Positions 34,607 through 42,015 of a stretch of 51,236 nt of DNA are shown here, in pieces; positions within the stretch are counted from its first letter, which is position 1, and every line of letters begins with the position of its first letter. Under the pieces are notes generated by a model that saw nothing but the letters and a program-made list of their open reading frames with translations, was not told where the DNA came from and ran no database searches. A program made the position numbers and the translations under genes. This stretch comes from an uncultured Flaviramulus sp. (GTDB lineage Bacteria; Bacteroidota; Bacteroidia; Flavobacteriales; Flavobacteriaceae), in the NCBI GenBank assembly GCA_947487155.1, contig CANKVS010000029.1:1-51236 (forward strand), in the 5' to 3' direction.

Positions 34607-35755
34607 ATGATTTTTACCGAAAACAAAAATACGTTTCGTTGGATAATGATAGTTATATCTTTTGTAATGGTCTCATTTATTTTGTGGGAAACGTATCAGT
34701 TTTTTCAAGATTTTAAAAATGATGAACGTTCCAAAATGGAAATTTGGTCATTAGCACAAATTGATTTAATTAATTCTGAACCTAATTCTAACACAGACCT
34801 TGCATTAGTAATTTTAAACAGCAACATCGCAACACCTATAATAGAGGTTAATACAAATGGCATTGTAGAAAATTTTTTTAATGTAGATGAAAATAAAATT
34901 CAAGATTCTACTTATGTTCAAAGATTAATTGAAAAATTTGAAAAAGAAAACCCACCTATTCCATTAAGACTTGATGGCTCACTCCATACAACCATATATT
35001 ATGGTGATTCCCCATTAATAAACAAAATAAAATATTATCCCTTAGCTCTATTACTAATTATTTTTCTATTTGGAGCCGTTATATACCTTTTTTATAAAAG
35101 CACAAAAAACGCTACAGAAAACAAGCTTTGGTCTGGTATGGCTAAAGAAACAGCGCATCAAATTGGTACGCCTTTATCATCTTTAATTGGCTGGACCGAA
35201 ATTTTAAAAAGCGAACAAGTAAACCCAGATTATATTATTGAAATTGAAAAAGATGTAGATAGACTACAAACCATTACAGAACGTTTTAGTAAAATAGGTT
35301 CTGCAACAATTTTAGAACCCTTAGATATTATTAAAGAAACCATTGATTCTTACGATTATTTAAAAACACGTTCTTCCAAGCTTATAGACTTTGAAATTAT
35401 TATTCCTAAAGGCGATATTATTGTAAATCTTAATAAACAACTATATAGCTGGACTATTGAAAACCTTGTAAAAAATGCCATAGATGCGATGAAAGGCAGA
35501 GGTAAACTTACCGTTGAAATTTCACAATTAGAAAACAACATAAAAGTAAACGTTACCGATACTGGTACGGGCATTCATAAAAAGCAGTTTAAAAGAATAT
35601 TTGAACCTGGGTTTACCACAAAAAAGCGTGGTTGGGGATTAGGCTTATCGCTAACAAAACGTATTATTGAAGATTTCCATAACGGAAAAATTAAAGTACT
35701 ACAATCTGAAATAGATAAAGGAACCACAATACAAATTGCACTAACACGAGCCTAA
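34607..35755 (+). CDS. sensor histidine kinase
   Basis: A 382-aa membrane kinase. Two spans (about 11-28 and 145-163) flank an extracytoplasmic sensor of about 115 residues with no known domain. The HisKA part has H184 in MAKETAHQIGTPLSSLIG, and the ATPase part has the N box NLVKNAIDAM, G1 VTDTGTGI and G2 GWGLGLSLTK. No response regulator gene is next to it, so its partner is elsewhere. A zinc-ribbon protein gene begins 7 bases after its stop and may be co-transcribed. Confidence 0.94.
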   Translation: MIFTENKNTFRWIMIVISFVMVSFILWETYQFFQDFKNDERSKMEIWSLAQIDLINSEPNSNTDLALVILNSNIATPIIEVNTNGIVENFFNVDENKIQDSTYVQRLIEKFEKENPPIPLRLDGSLHTTIYYGDSPLINKIKYYPLALLLIIFLFGAVIYLFYKSTKNATENKLWSGMAKETAHQIGTPLSSLIGWTEILKSEQVNPDYIIEIEKDVDRLQTITERFSKIGSATILEPLDIIKETIDSYDYLKTRSSKLIDFEIIIPKGDIIVNLNKQLYSWTIENLVKNAIDAMKGRGKLTVEISQLENNIKVNVTDTGTGIHKKQFKRIFEPGFTTKKRGWGLGLSLTKRIIEDFHNGKIKVLQSEIDKGTTIQIALTRA

Positions 35756-35762
35756 ATATATT

Positions 35763-36104
35763 ATGTCTGAAACATTGGTTACTATAAAGGAAGTTACTCT
35801 AAACAATAATTGCCCTGAGTGTTATAGTAAAGATGGTTTGCGCTTAACTTTTAAACAGAAGTTTGTAGAAACTACATTTTATAAATCAATTACTTCTAAG
35901 GTTACCCATAAAATAGAATGCAAAACTTGTAATAGTATTATTTATCCTGTGCAGTGGACTGAAGATATTGAACGTGTTTTTGAATATCAGAAAAAAGCAT
36001 TTATACCAAGAAAAGCATCAACATATTTAAAGAAAGCATCTTGGATTGTTCTTGTTTCAATTCTAGCAATTATAATAGCTATTATTATAGTTGTCTCTTT
36101 TTGA
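35763..36104 (+). CDS. zinc-ribbon protein with C-terminal membrane anchor
   Basis: A 113-aa protein I do not recognise. Two CxxC pairs (CPEC near residue 18 and CKTC near 59) fit a zinc ribbon, with a basic stretch between them. A charged linker leads to a single strongly hydrophobic segment at about 92-112 that ends the protein, so the domain likely hangs on the cytoplasmic face of the membrane by its tail. It follows the histidine kinase gene closely. The stop codon ends one base before the end of the convergent HIT gene. Confidence 0.72.
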   Translation: MSETLVTIKEVTLNNNCPECYSKDGLRLTFKQKFVETTFYKSITSKVTHKIECKTCNSIIYPVQWTEDIERVFEYQKKAFIPRKASTYLKKASWIVLVSILAIIIAIIIVVSF

Positions 36105-36494
36105 CTATAACTTAGCCTTAATACGTTCTGCTATTTCCTGAAAAGATTCAGGAGTCATTTTAGCTTTTTCTATAAAACGCGCATCTTCCATAGAGTGTAA
36201 CGGAATTAAATGTACGTGAGCGTGTGGCACTTCTAAACCAATTACAGCTATACCAACTCGTTTACAAGGAATTGCTTTTTCTATAGCAATAGCAACCTGA
36301 CGAGAAAAAGACATTAATCCGTTATAAGTCGCTTCATCTAAATCGAATATTTTATCAATTTCTTGCTTCGGAATACAAAGTGTGTGCCCTTTACTATTTG
36401 GATTTACATCAAGAAACGCTAAAAAATTATCTGTTTCAGCAATTTTATAACATGGTATTTCTCCATTAACTATTTTTGTAAAAATTGAAGCCAT
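36105..36494 (-). CDS. HIT family nucleotide hydrolase
   Basis: A 129-aa protein of the histidine triad family. The motif HAHVHLIPL lies at residues 91-99; an N-terminal SIFTKIVNGEIPCYKIAETD and NPNSKGHTLCIPK are typical of the Hint/PKCI branch. These enzymes split nucleoside phosphoramidates or related bonds, often AMP from an amine. It lies 65 bases downstream of greA with a hairpin repeat between them. Confidence 0.94.
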   Translation of the reverse strand: MASIFTKIVNGEIPCYKIAETDNFLAFLDVNPNSKGHTLCIPKQEIDKIFDLDEATYNGLMSFSRQVAIAIEKAIPCKRVGIAVIGLEVPHAHVHLIPLHSMEDARFIEKAKMTPESFQEIAERIKAKL

Positions 36495-36528
36495 AATTCT
36501 TTTGAGAGTGAGAGAGTATCTATAAATA

Positions 36529-36554
36529 TAAAAGATTCCTACTTTCGCAGGAAT
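36529..36554. repeat. short hairpin repeat, family B, between greA and the HIT gene
   Basis: AGATTCCTACTTTCGCAGGA followed by ATAG. ATTCCT and AGGAAT pair around an 8-base loop. It resembles the units at 33044-33061 and 47926-47948. Confidence 0.6.
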
Positions 36555-36559
36555 AGCAA

Positions 36560-37033
36560 TTATCGAGAAATTTCTATAATATCGAACTTCATAACACCAT
36601 TAGGTACTTGAATTTCTGCAACATCGCCAACCGCTTTACCTAACAACCCTTTACCAATAGGCGAGTTTACCGAAATTTTTCCTGAAGCCAAATCTGCTTC
36701 ACCATCGGCAACCAAAGTGTAATTCATTTCCATGCCATTGGTTTGGTTTTTTATTTTAACTTTAGATAATACCAATATTTTAGAATTATCTAATTGCGAT
36801 TCGTCAATAACTCGTGCGCCAGCCAAAGCATCTTCAAGTTTAGAAATTCGCATTTCCAACATGCCTTGTGCTTCTTTTGCTGCGTCATATTCAGCATTTT
36901 CACTTAAATCGCCTTTATCTCTTGCTTCTGCAATAGCTTTTGATGCCTTTACACGTTCTACATCTTTTAATTGCTTAAGTTCTTCTCTTAATTTTTTTAA
37001 CCCTTCTGGTGTATAGTATGATACTTTACTCAT
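36560..37033 (-). CDS. greA: transcription elongation factor GreA
   Basis: A 157-aa GreA. The N-terminal coiled coil (about 1-75) carries the acidic tip DLSENAEYDAAKE that reaches the RNA polymerase active site and triggers cleavage of backtracked RNA. The C-terminal domain has ISVNSPIGKGLLGKAVGD and ends in FDIIEISR. The length matches the family. An inverted repeat (ATTCCGAA at 37060-37067, TTCGGAAT at 37097-37104, followed by A on the plus strand) lies upstream and may form a leader hairpin. Confidence 0.96.
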   Translation of the reverse strand: MSKVSYYTPEGLKKLREELKQLKDVERVKASKAIAEARDKGDLSENAEYDAAKEAQGMLEMRISKLEDALAGARVIDESQLDNSKILVLSKVKIKNQTNGMEMNYTLVADGEADLASGKISVNSPIGKGLLGKAVGDVAEIQVPNGVMKFDIIEISR

Positions 37034-37059
37034 AACGTCATCGTTTACTTAATAAAAAG

Positions 37060-37104
37060 ATTCCGAAACACACCTCATTTATAGTTAGTTTAAGTGTTCG
37101 GAAT
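37060..37104. repeat. inverted repeat upstream of greA
   Basis: ATTCCGAA at 37060-37067 and TTCGGAAT at 37097-37104 are exact inverses, with CAC/GTG beside them allowing a longer stem around a 25-base loop. It could be part of the greA leader or a relic of a family B repeat. Confidence 0.4.
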
Positions 37105-37295
37105 AAAAAAATCCCGTTTTCACGAGATTGTATAACAAAAGTACAAAATTTTTAGTTATCTATATTATAAATGCTTTAAAAGTACTTTAGCTCAAACTTT
37201 TAATTATGAAAATAAAAACACCTCAAGGAAATACACAAAGCATGTATTACAATTTGCTTTTTGTTAGTAAATTGCATTTTAATTCAAAAAAAATA

Positions 37296-37721
37296 ATGAA
37301 GCCTTATTTCTATCTATTTTTATTTATTTTTATAATGTCTTGTAGTAAAAATTCAGTCAATAAAAACTGTAATTTTTTACTAGATATTGGCGTTAGCGTA
37401 CAGCTTAATTTAAACCTGCCACAGTACAGCCAATTACAATTCCCTAGCAACCCTGTGTATGTTGCTAATGCTGGTAATGGAGGTATTATAGTAACCAATA
37501 CAGGAACTGGTTTTGTTTCTTTTGATGCCGCAGATCCAAACCATGCACCAAGTTCTTGTTCGGTTTTAAGTATCTCTGGAATTTTTGGCACTTGCAATTG
37601 TGATGATGAAAACAAATACAACTTAATTAATGGGCTTATTGAAGATAATACCGCTTTACAATGCCCCTTAAAAGTATATCGTGTTGAACAAAACGGAAAT
37701 TTACTTTTAGTTTTTAACTAA
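37296..37721 (+). CDS. Rieske-like lipoprotein without an obvious iron-sulfur site
   Basis: A 141-aa lipoprotein. I start at ATG 37296 (MKPYFYLFLFIFIMSC) because the signal peptide begins there; codons back to 37206 are open but not signal-like. The lipobox cysteine is C16. The body resembles small Rieske-fold proteins of Bacteroidota: VYVANAGNGGIIVTNTGTG, DPNHAPSSCSVLS, CNCDDENKYNL and the end LKVYRVEQNGNLLLVF. The usual CxH and CxxH pairs that hold a 2Fe-2S cluster are not present as such, so it may not bind a cluster. Function unknown. Confidence 0.7.
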   Translation: MKPYFYLFLFIFIMSCSKNSVNKNCNFLLDIGVSVQLNLNLPQYSQLQFPSNPVYVANAGNGGIIVTNTGTGFVSFDAADPNHAPSSCSVLSISGIFGTCNCDDENKYNLINGLIEDNTALQCPLKVYRVEQNGNLLLVFN

Positions 37722-37735
37722 AAATTAATTATAAG

Positions 37736-38302
37736 TTATAAGTCAAGTTTCATTTTTCGTTTCCATTTTGCATATCCTATAAAAGAAAACACCAAATAAA
37801 TAACGGTTAATGCTGTGTAGATTTTTAAATCTTTAATAAAGTACAGTATAATAGTTACGGCATTAATTACAATCCAAAACTCCCACGATGCTATGTTTTT
37901 TTTTACTTCTAAATAACTTGCTATAAAACTAAAAACAGTTGTGTTTGAATCTAGATAAGGAGCTTCTGCATTGGTATATGTATCGAAAATATAGCCTAAC
38001 ATTAAAGCCAATATCTCTCCAATAATTATAATATATAAATAGTTTATTTTAGGTAAACTTGAAATATGAAATACGTCCTTTTTTTTAAGGGATGTATTCC
38101 AATACACAAATCCGTAAACACCAATAATTACATAATAAATATATAAAATAGACTCTGAATATAAGCCTGTTCTATAAAACAACACCATACTAAATAATGA
38201 AGATATTATGCCAAAAAACCAACAGATAATTTGTTCTTTCATTAAAAAGAACAAATAGCCTAAACCAAAAAGCACCGCTAAAATTTCTAAATATAAGTCC
38301 AT
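37736..38302 (-). CDS. pnuT: PnuC-family permease, probably thiamin transporter PnuT
   Basis: A 188-aa inner-membrane protein with seven helices. PnuC-family features are ICWFFGIISSLFSMVLFY, YVIIGVYGFVYW, and WEFWIVINAVTIILYFIKDL near the C-terminus. PnuC proteins carry nicotinamide riboside; the PnuT branch carries thiamin. This gene is the last of a unit with a TonB receptor gene behind a TPP riboswitch, which favours thiamin. Its ATG overlaps the stop of the oxygenase gene by one base (TAATG). A second PnuC-family gene at 44089 has a nicotinamide-riboside context. Confidence 0.82.
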   Translation of the reverse strand: MDLYLEILAVLFGLGYLFFLMKEQIICWFFGIISSLFSMVLFYRTGLYSESILYIYYVIIGVYGFVYWNTSLKKKDVFHISSLPKINYLYIIIIGEILALMLGYIFDTYTNAEAPYLDSNTTVFSFIASYLEVKKNIASWEFWIVINAVTIILYFIKDLKIYTALTVIYLVFSFIGYAKWKRKMKLDL

Positions 38303-39084
38303 TAAAAAAGAGATAAATACTTTTGGTAATACGCCTCACTTGTACATTGTACATTGTTAAATGTTAATGTTTGCATTGGTTTAGGGATGGAAAAAAAAGC
38401 AAAGGAAAATCGCTCTTCATCATTTTTAGAAAAATCGACTTCGTGTGGTAGTGCTTTATACTTTCCTTGAGTTAAAAATTCTAACAAATAGCCTGGAAAA
38501 AAAACAATGTTATCTGTTGCTTTTAAGTTTACTTTTTTATTTAAACTATTTTCATAAGTAAACCCTTCTGATGCACCAAAAATAAAAACGGTAAATAGCG
38601 ATACATCTACATGTTTAGATAAGCGTGTTTCTACTTTGTTTTGTTTTAAATCTACAGGTGGATAATAGTTACACGACACCATGTGCCCAATGTTTGTATG
38701 ATAAAATTCTTTTAACTCTGGTATATTTAATTGTTCAATAATTGTTAATTCAATTTCTTTTATTCTAGCAATTAAGGTTTCCCAATTAGTATTTAAAAAT
38801 GAATGAAATTCTTTAGGAAATGTCTCTTTTTTTGAGAATTCAGAGAGCACAAAAGAATGTAACAAATCTGTATCGTATTGATTAATGCTATTGGTTTGCC
38901 CTAAATACGAATACCCATCAAACGCACAATTATAGTGCGCTTGAAGATATTGTTTTTTATAAGTTTTGGGGGTGTTTAAAAACGTTTTAAATGATTCTTT
39001 AAGTTGCATATCCGAGCTTTTTAAGCTTGATGTTTCTATCAAACTAAAATCGGTTAGTAAAAAATCATTTTCTTTTTTAAACAT
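38302..39084 (-). CDS. 2OG-Fe(II) oxygenase (isopenicillin N synthase-like) in a TPP-regulated operon
   Basis: A 260-aa cytoplasmic enzyme. The double-stranded beta-helix core shows the iron ligands H158 and D160 in RLSKHVDVSLFTVF and H214 in ALPHEV, and R225 in ERFSFAFF that binds 2-oxoglutarate; CNYYPP and FLTQGKYKALPHEV are typical of the isopenicillin N synthase-like family. The substrate is unknown. It lies between a TonB receptor gene (15 bases upstream) and a PnuT-like gene (1-base overlap), all behind a TPP aptamer. Work on thiamin, a thiamin analogue or a precursor that enters through these transporters is a reasonable inference. Related operons usually carry a thiamin pyrophosphokinase at this place. 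Confidence 0.85.
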   Translation of the reverse strand: MFKKENDFLLTDFSLIETSSLKSSDMQLKESFKTFLNTPKTYKKQYLQAHYNCAFDGYSYLGQTNSINQYDTDLLHSFVLSEFSKKETFPKEFHSFLNTNWETLIARIKEIELTIIEQLNIPELKEFYHTNIGHMVSCNYYPPVDLKQNKVETRLSKHVDVSLFTVFIFGASEGFTYENSLNKKVNLKATDNIVFFPGYLLEFLTQGKYKALPHEVDFSKNDEERFSFAFFSIPKPMQTLTFNNVQCTSEAYYQKYLSLF

Positions 39085-39099
39085 CTTAAAATTTGTTTT

Positions 39100-41238
39100 T
39101 TAAAACTTTAATGTTGCTCCCAATAAAAAGTTTCTTGTTGCTTGTGGGTAATATCCTTGTACTTCAATAGATACTCCTGGTGTTGACCAATAATCTAAAT
39201 ACGTGTATCCTCTATCAACATATTCTTTATTAAATATATTATTGATTAAACCAGATAATACAATAGATTTAAAAATTTTGTTTGGTTCTATTTCGTAGAC
39301 AATATTAAAATCGCTTGTAAAATAACTGTCTAATTTTGAGGCATCGGTATCTGTATTGCTTAAATATTGCTCACCCACATATTTAGATAAAAAGGTGAAT
39401 TCTATATTTTTTTGAGGCTTAAAAACAAGCATATTTCCTGCAACTACGCTAGGTGAAAACGAAATGGTTGTGTTACCTAAATTTGTAGTTGCGCCATCTC
39501 TAGTTAATAAAAAGTCTTTAATTTTATTTTCGCTTAATGCTATATTTGGACGTAAACTAAAAACTTTAGAAAGTGTAATATCTGCATCTATTTCTAATCC
39601 TAGCCTATAACTTTTATCGACATTTGCTCTTAAATATTCTCCCGAATTACTATCGATATTTCCTGTTAAAACCAACTGATCTTTGTACCACATATAATAA
39701 ATATTGGTGTTTAATTTTATGGCATTCTTTTTAAAACGCCAGCCTAATTCTAAATCATTTAATTTTTCAGATTTTACGCTTGTATTGCTTTCATAATCAT
39801 TCCTGTTTGGTTCTTTATTAGCAACAGCAAACGACGTATACAAACTGCTGGATTTGTTAATTTTATATGTTGTACCAAATTTAGGATTGAAAAAATTGAA
39901 TTTTTCACTCACATTAATTAGTGCTCTATTAGCGGTTAAGCCTTCTGTTTTATACTTTACAAAACGCCCTTGTAAATCTAAATAAGCACTTAATTGATTT
40001 GTAACTTTATAAGTGGCTTTAGAAAAAATGCTAAAATCGTTTTTACTAGCATCACTAAAATAATAACGATCCCTAATTTCTGCTGTTGGCGCAAATTGTT
40101 TTGCCCAAATAACTTCTCCAAAATGATCGCCAGAATAATTACTATACGAAATACCAGAAATTACATTTATCCTATTATTTTTATAAGTTACATTAGCATT
40201 TGCTACATAAAACTTATTGTCTAACCAACGACGAACAATTAAATCGGTTTCATCACCATCGGTTGCAACTACAACATTGGCATAATCAGCGGGATCTTTT
40301 CCTTCTTTGAATTGCTCGAAAAAACCTTGCCCTTTGGTATAATTTAACCCAATATTAGTAGACCAATTATTATTAAAACGTTCATTCCAATGCAACTGGT
40401 AATGGTTTTGCTCATAATCGTCTACCTCATCTTCATACGTGTACGGGTTTTGCCTTCTGTTTTCTTGTAATTGAGCGGCATCTAACCCAAACCACGCTTG
40501 GTAGGTTCTTTCTTTTCCTCCAAAAGCTAAGGCTTTAATTAAGGTATTATCATCAACATAAGATGCTTGTAAAAAGTACGATTTTAAATCTGAAGTCGCT
40601 CTATCAACATAACCATCAGATGATATTTTAGATAATCGCCCCGCAATTTCAATATGATCGTTAAGTTTCCCTGTACTAAACTTAACCGTATTTTTAAAGG
40701 TATTGTACGACCCTATAGAGCTTGAAATTTCTCCAAAAGCATCATCTGAAACTGCATCAGTTAAAATATTTAAACTTGCTCCAAAAGCTCCAGAACCGTT
40801 TGTTGAAGTCCCAACACCACGCTGTAATTGCAAACTTTGAACAGATGAAGCAAAATCGCCTAAATTCACCCAAAAAGTACCCTGACTTTCAGCATCGTTA
40901 TAAGGAATACCATTAATGGTTACATTTACACGTTCTGAATTTGAACCACGAACATTCATGTACGTATAGCCTACACCTGCACCTGCATCAGACGATGTTA
41001 CTACACCAGGTAAATAATTGAGTAAAATAGGAATGTCTTGTCCTAAATTTCGTTTTTCTAATTGTTCTTTAGAAACATTTGAATGTGTAATTGGAGCATT
41101 TGCATTTACACGCACTGCTTTTACTAAAACTTCGTCTAGTTTTTCTGTTTTAGTAGAATCTTGTTGGGTTTGATTTTGTTGTGCATTGGCACTGACTGAT
41201 AATACTAAAAGCGTTAAAAAAAGAAATAAATTTTTCAT
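39100..41238 (-). CDS. TonB-dependent outer-membrane receptor, probably for thiamin
   Basis: A 712-aa receptor. Signal peptide MKNLFLFLTLLVLSVSANA, a TonB-box-like region near KTEKLDEVLVKAVRV, the plug domain with LNYLPGVVTSSDAG, YMNVRGSNSERVNVTINGIP and LQLQRGVGTSTNGSGAFGAS, and a 22-strand type barrel ending ATRNFLLGATLKF. It is the first gene after a TPP riboswitch, so thiamin or a thiamin phosphate is the likely cargo, moved across the outer membrane with TonB energy. An oxygenase and a PnuT-like permease gene follow in the same direction. Family and riboswitch are seen; the cargo is inferred. Confidence 0.92.
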   Translation of the reverse strand: MKNLFLFLTLLVLSVSANAQQNQTQQDSTKTEKLDEVLVKAVRVNANAPITHSNVSKEQLEKRNLGQDIPILLNYLPGVVTSSDAGAGVGYTYMNVRGSNSERVNVTINGIPYNDAESQGTFWVNLGDFASSVQSLQLQRGVGTSTNGSGAFGASLNILTDAVSDDAFGEISSSIGSYNTFKNTVKFSTGKLNDHIEIAGRLSKISSDGYVDRATSDLKSYFLQASYVDDNTLIKALAFGGKERTYQAWFGLDAAQLQENRRQNPYTYEDEVDDYEQNHYQLHWNERFNNNWSTNIGLNYTKGQGFFEQFKEGKDPADYANVVVATDGDETDLIVRRWLDNKFYVANANVTYKNNRINVISGISYSNYSGDHFGEVIWAKQFAPTAEIRDRYYFSDASKNDFSIFSKATYKVTNQLSAYLDLQGRFVKYKTEGLTANRALINVSEKFNFFNPKFGTTYKINKSSSLYTSFAVANKEPNRNDYESNTSVKSEKLNDLELGWRFKKNAIKLNTNIYYMWYKDQLVLTGNIDSNSGEYLRANVDKSYRLGLEIDADITLSKVFSLRPNIALSENKIKDFLLTRDGATTNLGNTTISFSPSVVAGNMLVFKPQKNIEFTFLSKYVGEQYLSNTDTDASKLDSYFTSDFNIVYEIEPNKIFKSIVLSGLINNIFNKEYVDRGYTYLDYWSTPGVSIEVQGYYPQATRNFLLGATLKF

Positions 41239-41375
41239 TACGATTACATTTAAAATCGAATAAAAAGAGGTAATTATTCTTTATTGTTAATAATTAGTTT
41301 TGAACGTTAAAAATATTTAGTTGAAATTTAGCTTAGCTCATAATATCAAACAAGATGAATTAATTGCACTCACTA

Positions 41376-41396
41376 AAAATGTCTACCAGACATTTT
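41376..41396 (-). terminator. candidate riboswitch expression platform (hairpin)
   Basis: On the minus strand AAAATGTCT and AGACATTTT form a perfect 9-bp stem around GGT, just after the aptamer, followed by a short U-run. It lies 138 bases before the receptor start. It may be the terminator that the TPP-bound aptamer allows to form. Confidence 0.5.
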
Positions 41397-41403
41397 CTTA
41401 ACA

Positions 41404-41545
41404 TTCGCTTTCCTAAACAGCATTACCTGTTCTAGGTTCAATGGGTATGATCTCAGCCTTTTGGAAGTTAAAAATTAAAAGTTAAAAATTAAAAGCCTTA
41501 AATTGACTGCTAACTGATGACTGCTAACTGAAAAAGCACCCCTTT
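41404..41545 (-). promoter_or_regulatory. TPP (THI element) riboswitch
   Basis: Reading the minus strand, GGGGTGC (from 41542) opens the aptamer, AAAAGGCTGAGATCATACCC carries the pyrimidine-sensing CUGAGA, and TGAACCTAGAACAGG, TAATGCTGTTTAGGAAAG give the pyrophosphate-sensing half and the closing strand. All invariant blocks of the THI box are present in order. The P3 arm between GCTTTTT and AAAAGG is expanded by about 65-70 bases that include two copies of CAGTTAGCAGTCA and A/T-rich repeats. It should turn down the operon when thiamin pyrophosphate is plentiful. Confidence 0.93.
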
Positions 41546-41607
41546 TTTGAGAACGCTGCAAATGTAATAAGCAATTATTAATTATCAATTGATTATTGAT
41601 AATTTTT

Positions 41608-42015
41608 TTAATCGATGTTTGGTTTTTTTCTATTCGCCTTTTTTTCAGACAAATTGCGTTTGTTTTTTAAACGTTTTCTAATAACAGATTTTGGAATTTT
41701 TGTTGGAACTCGTTTTCTAGGAACTATCAAACTGGTTTCAATTAAGTCTAAAAAGCGCTTAATAATCAACTCCTTATTTTTATGCTGACTACGACTCTCA
41801 TCACATTGTAAAATTAAAACGTGATTTTTAGTTAATCGATGTTGAAGTTTAACTACTATTCGGGTTTTTTGTTCTTCGGTTAATGCCAAAGATTCTAGCA
41901 CATTAAATGACAGTTCAATTTTTGAAGACACTTTATTTACATGCTGCCCACCAGCACCAGAACTTCTTACTGCTTTAAATGACAACTCTTGTAAAAGTGA
42001 CGTTCTATTAAACAT
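41608..42015 (-). CDS. arfB: ribosome-rescue peptidyl-tRNA hydrolase ArfB
   Basis: A 135-aa release-factor-like protein. The GGQ motif is at residues 22-24 in RSSGAGGQHVNKVSSKIEL, and the basic C-terminal tail (KRVPTKIPKSVIRKRLKNKR) is the part that enters the empty mRNA channel of stalled ribosomes. It lacks the codon-recognition domain of RF1/RF2, as expected for ArfB/YaeJ. Its ATG overlaps the stop of the DUF4301 gene by one base (TAATG). Confidence 0.93.
   Translation of the reverse strand: MFNRTSLLQELSFKAVRSSGAGGQHVNKVSSKIELSFNVLESLALTEEQKTRIVVKLQHRLTKNHVLILQCDESRSQHKNKELIIKRFLDLIETSLIVPRKRVPTKIPKSVIRKRLKNKRNLSEKKANRKKPNID

Noticed and set aside
41461..41530. Repeats GACTGCTAACTG as a CRISPR array
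   Set aside because: There are only two units without spacers of equal size, no cas gene is near, and they lie within the P3 arm of the riboswitch.
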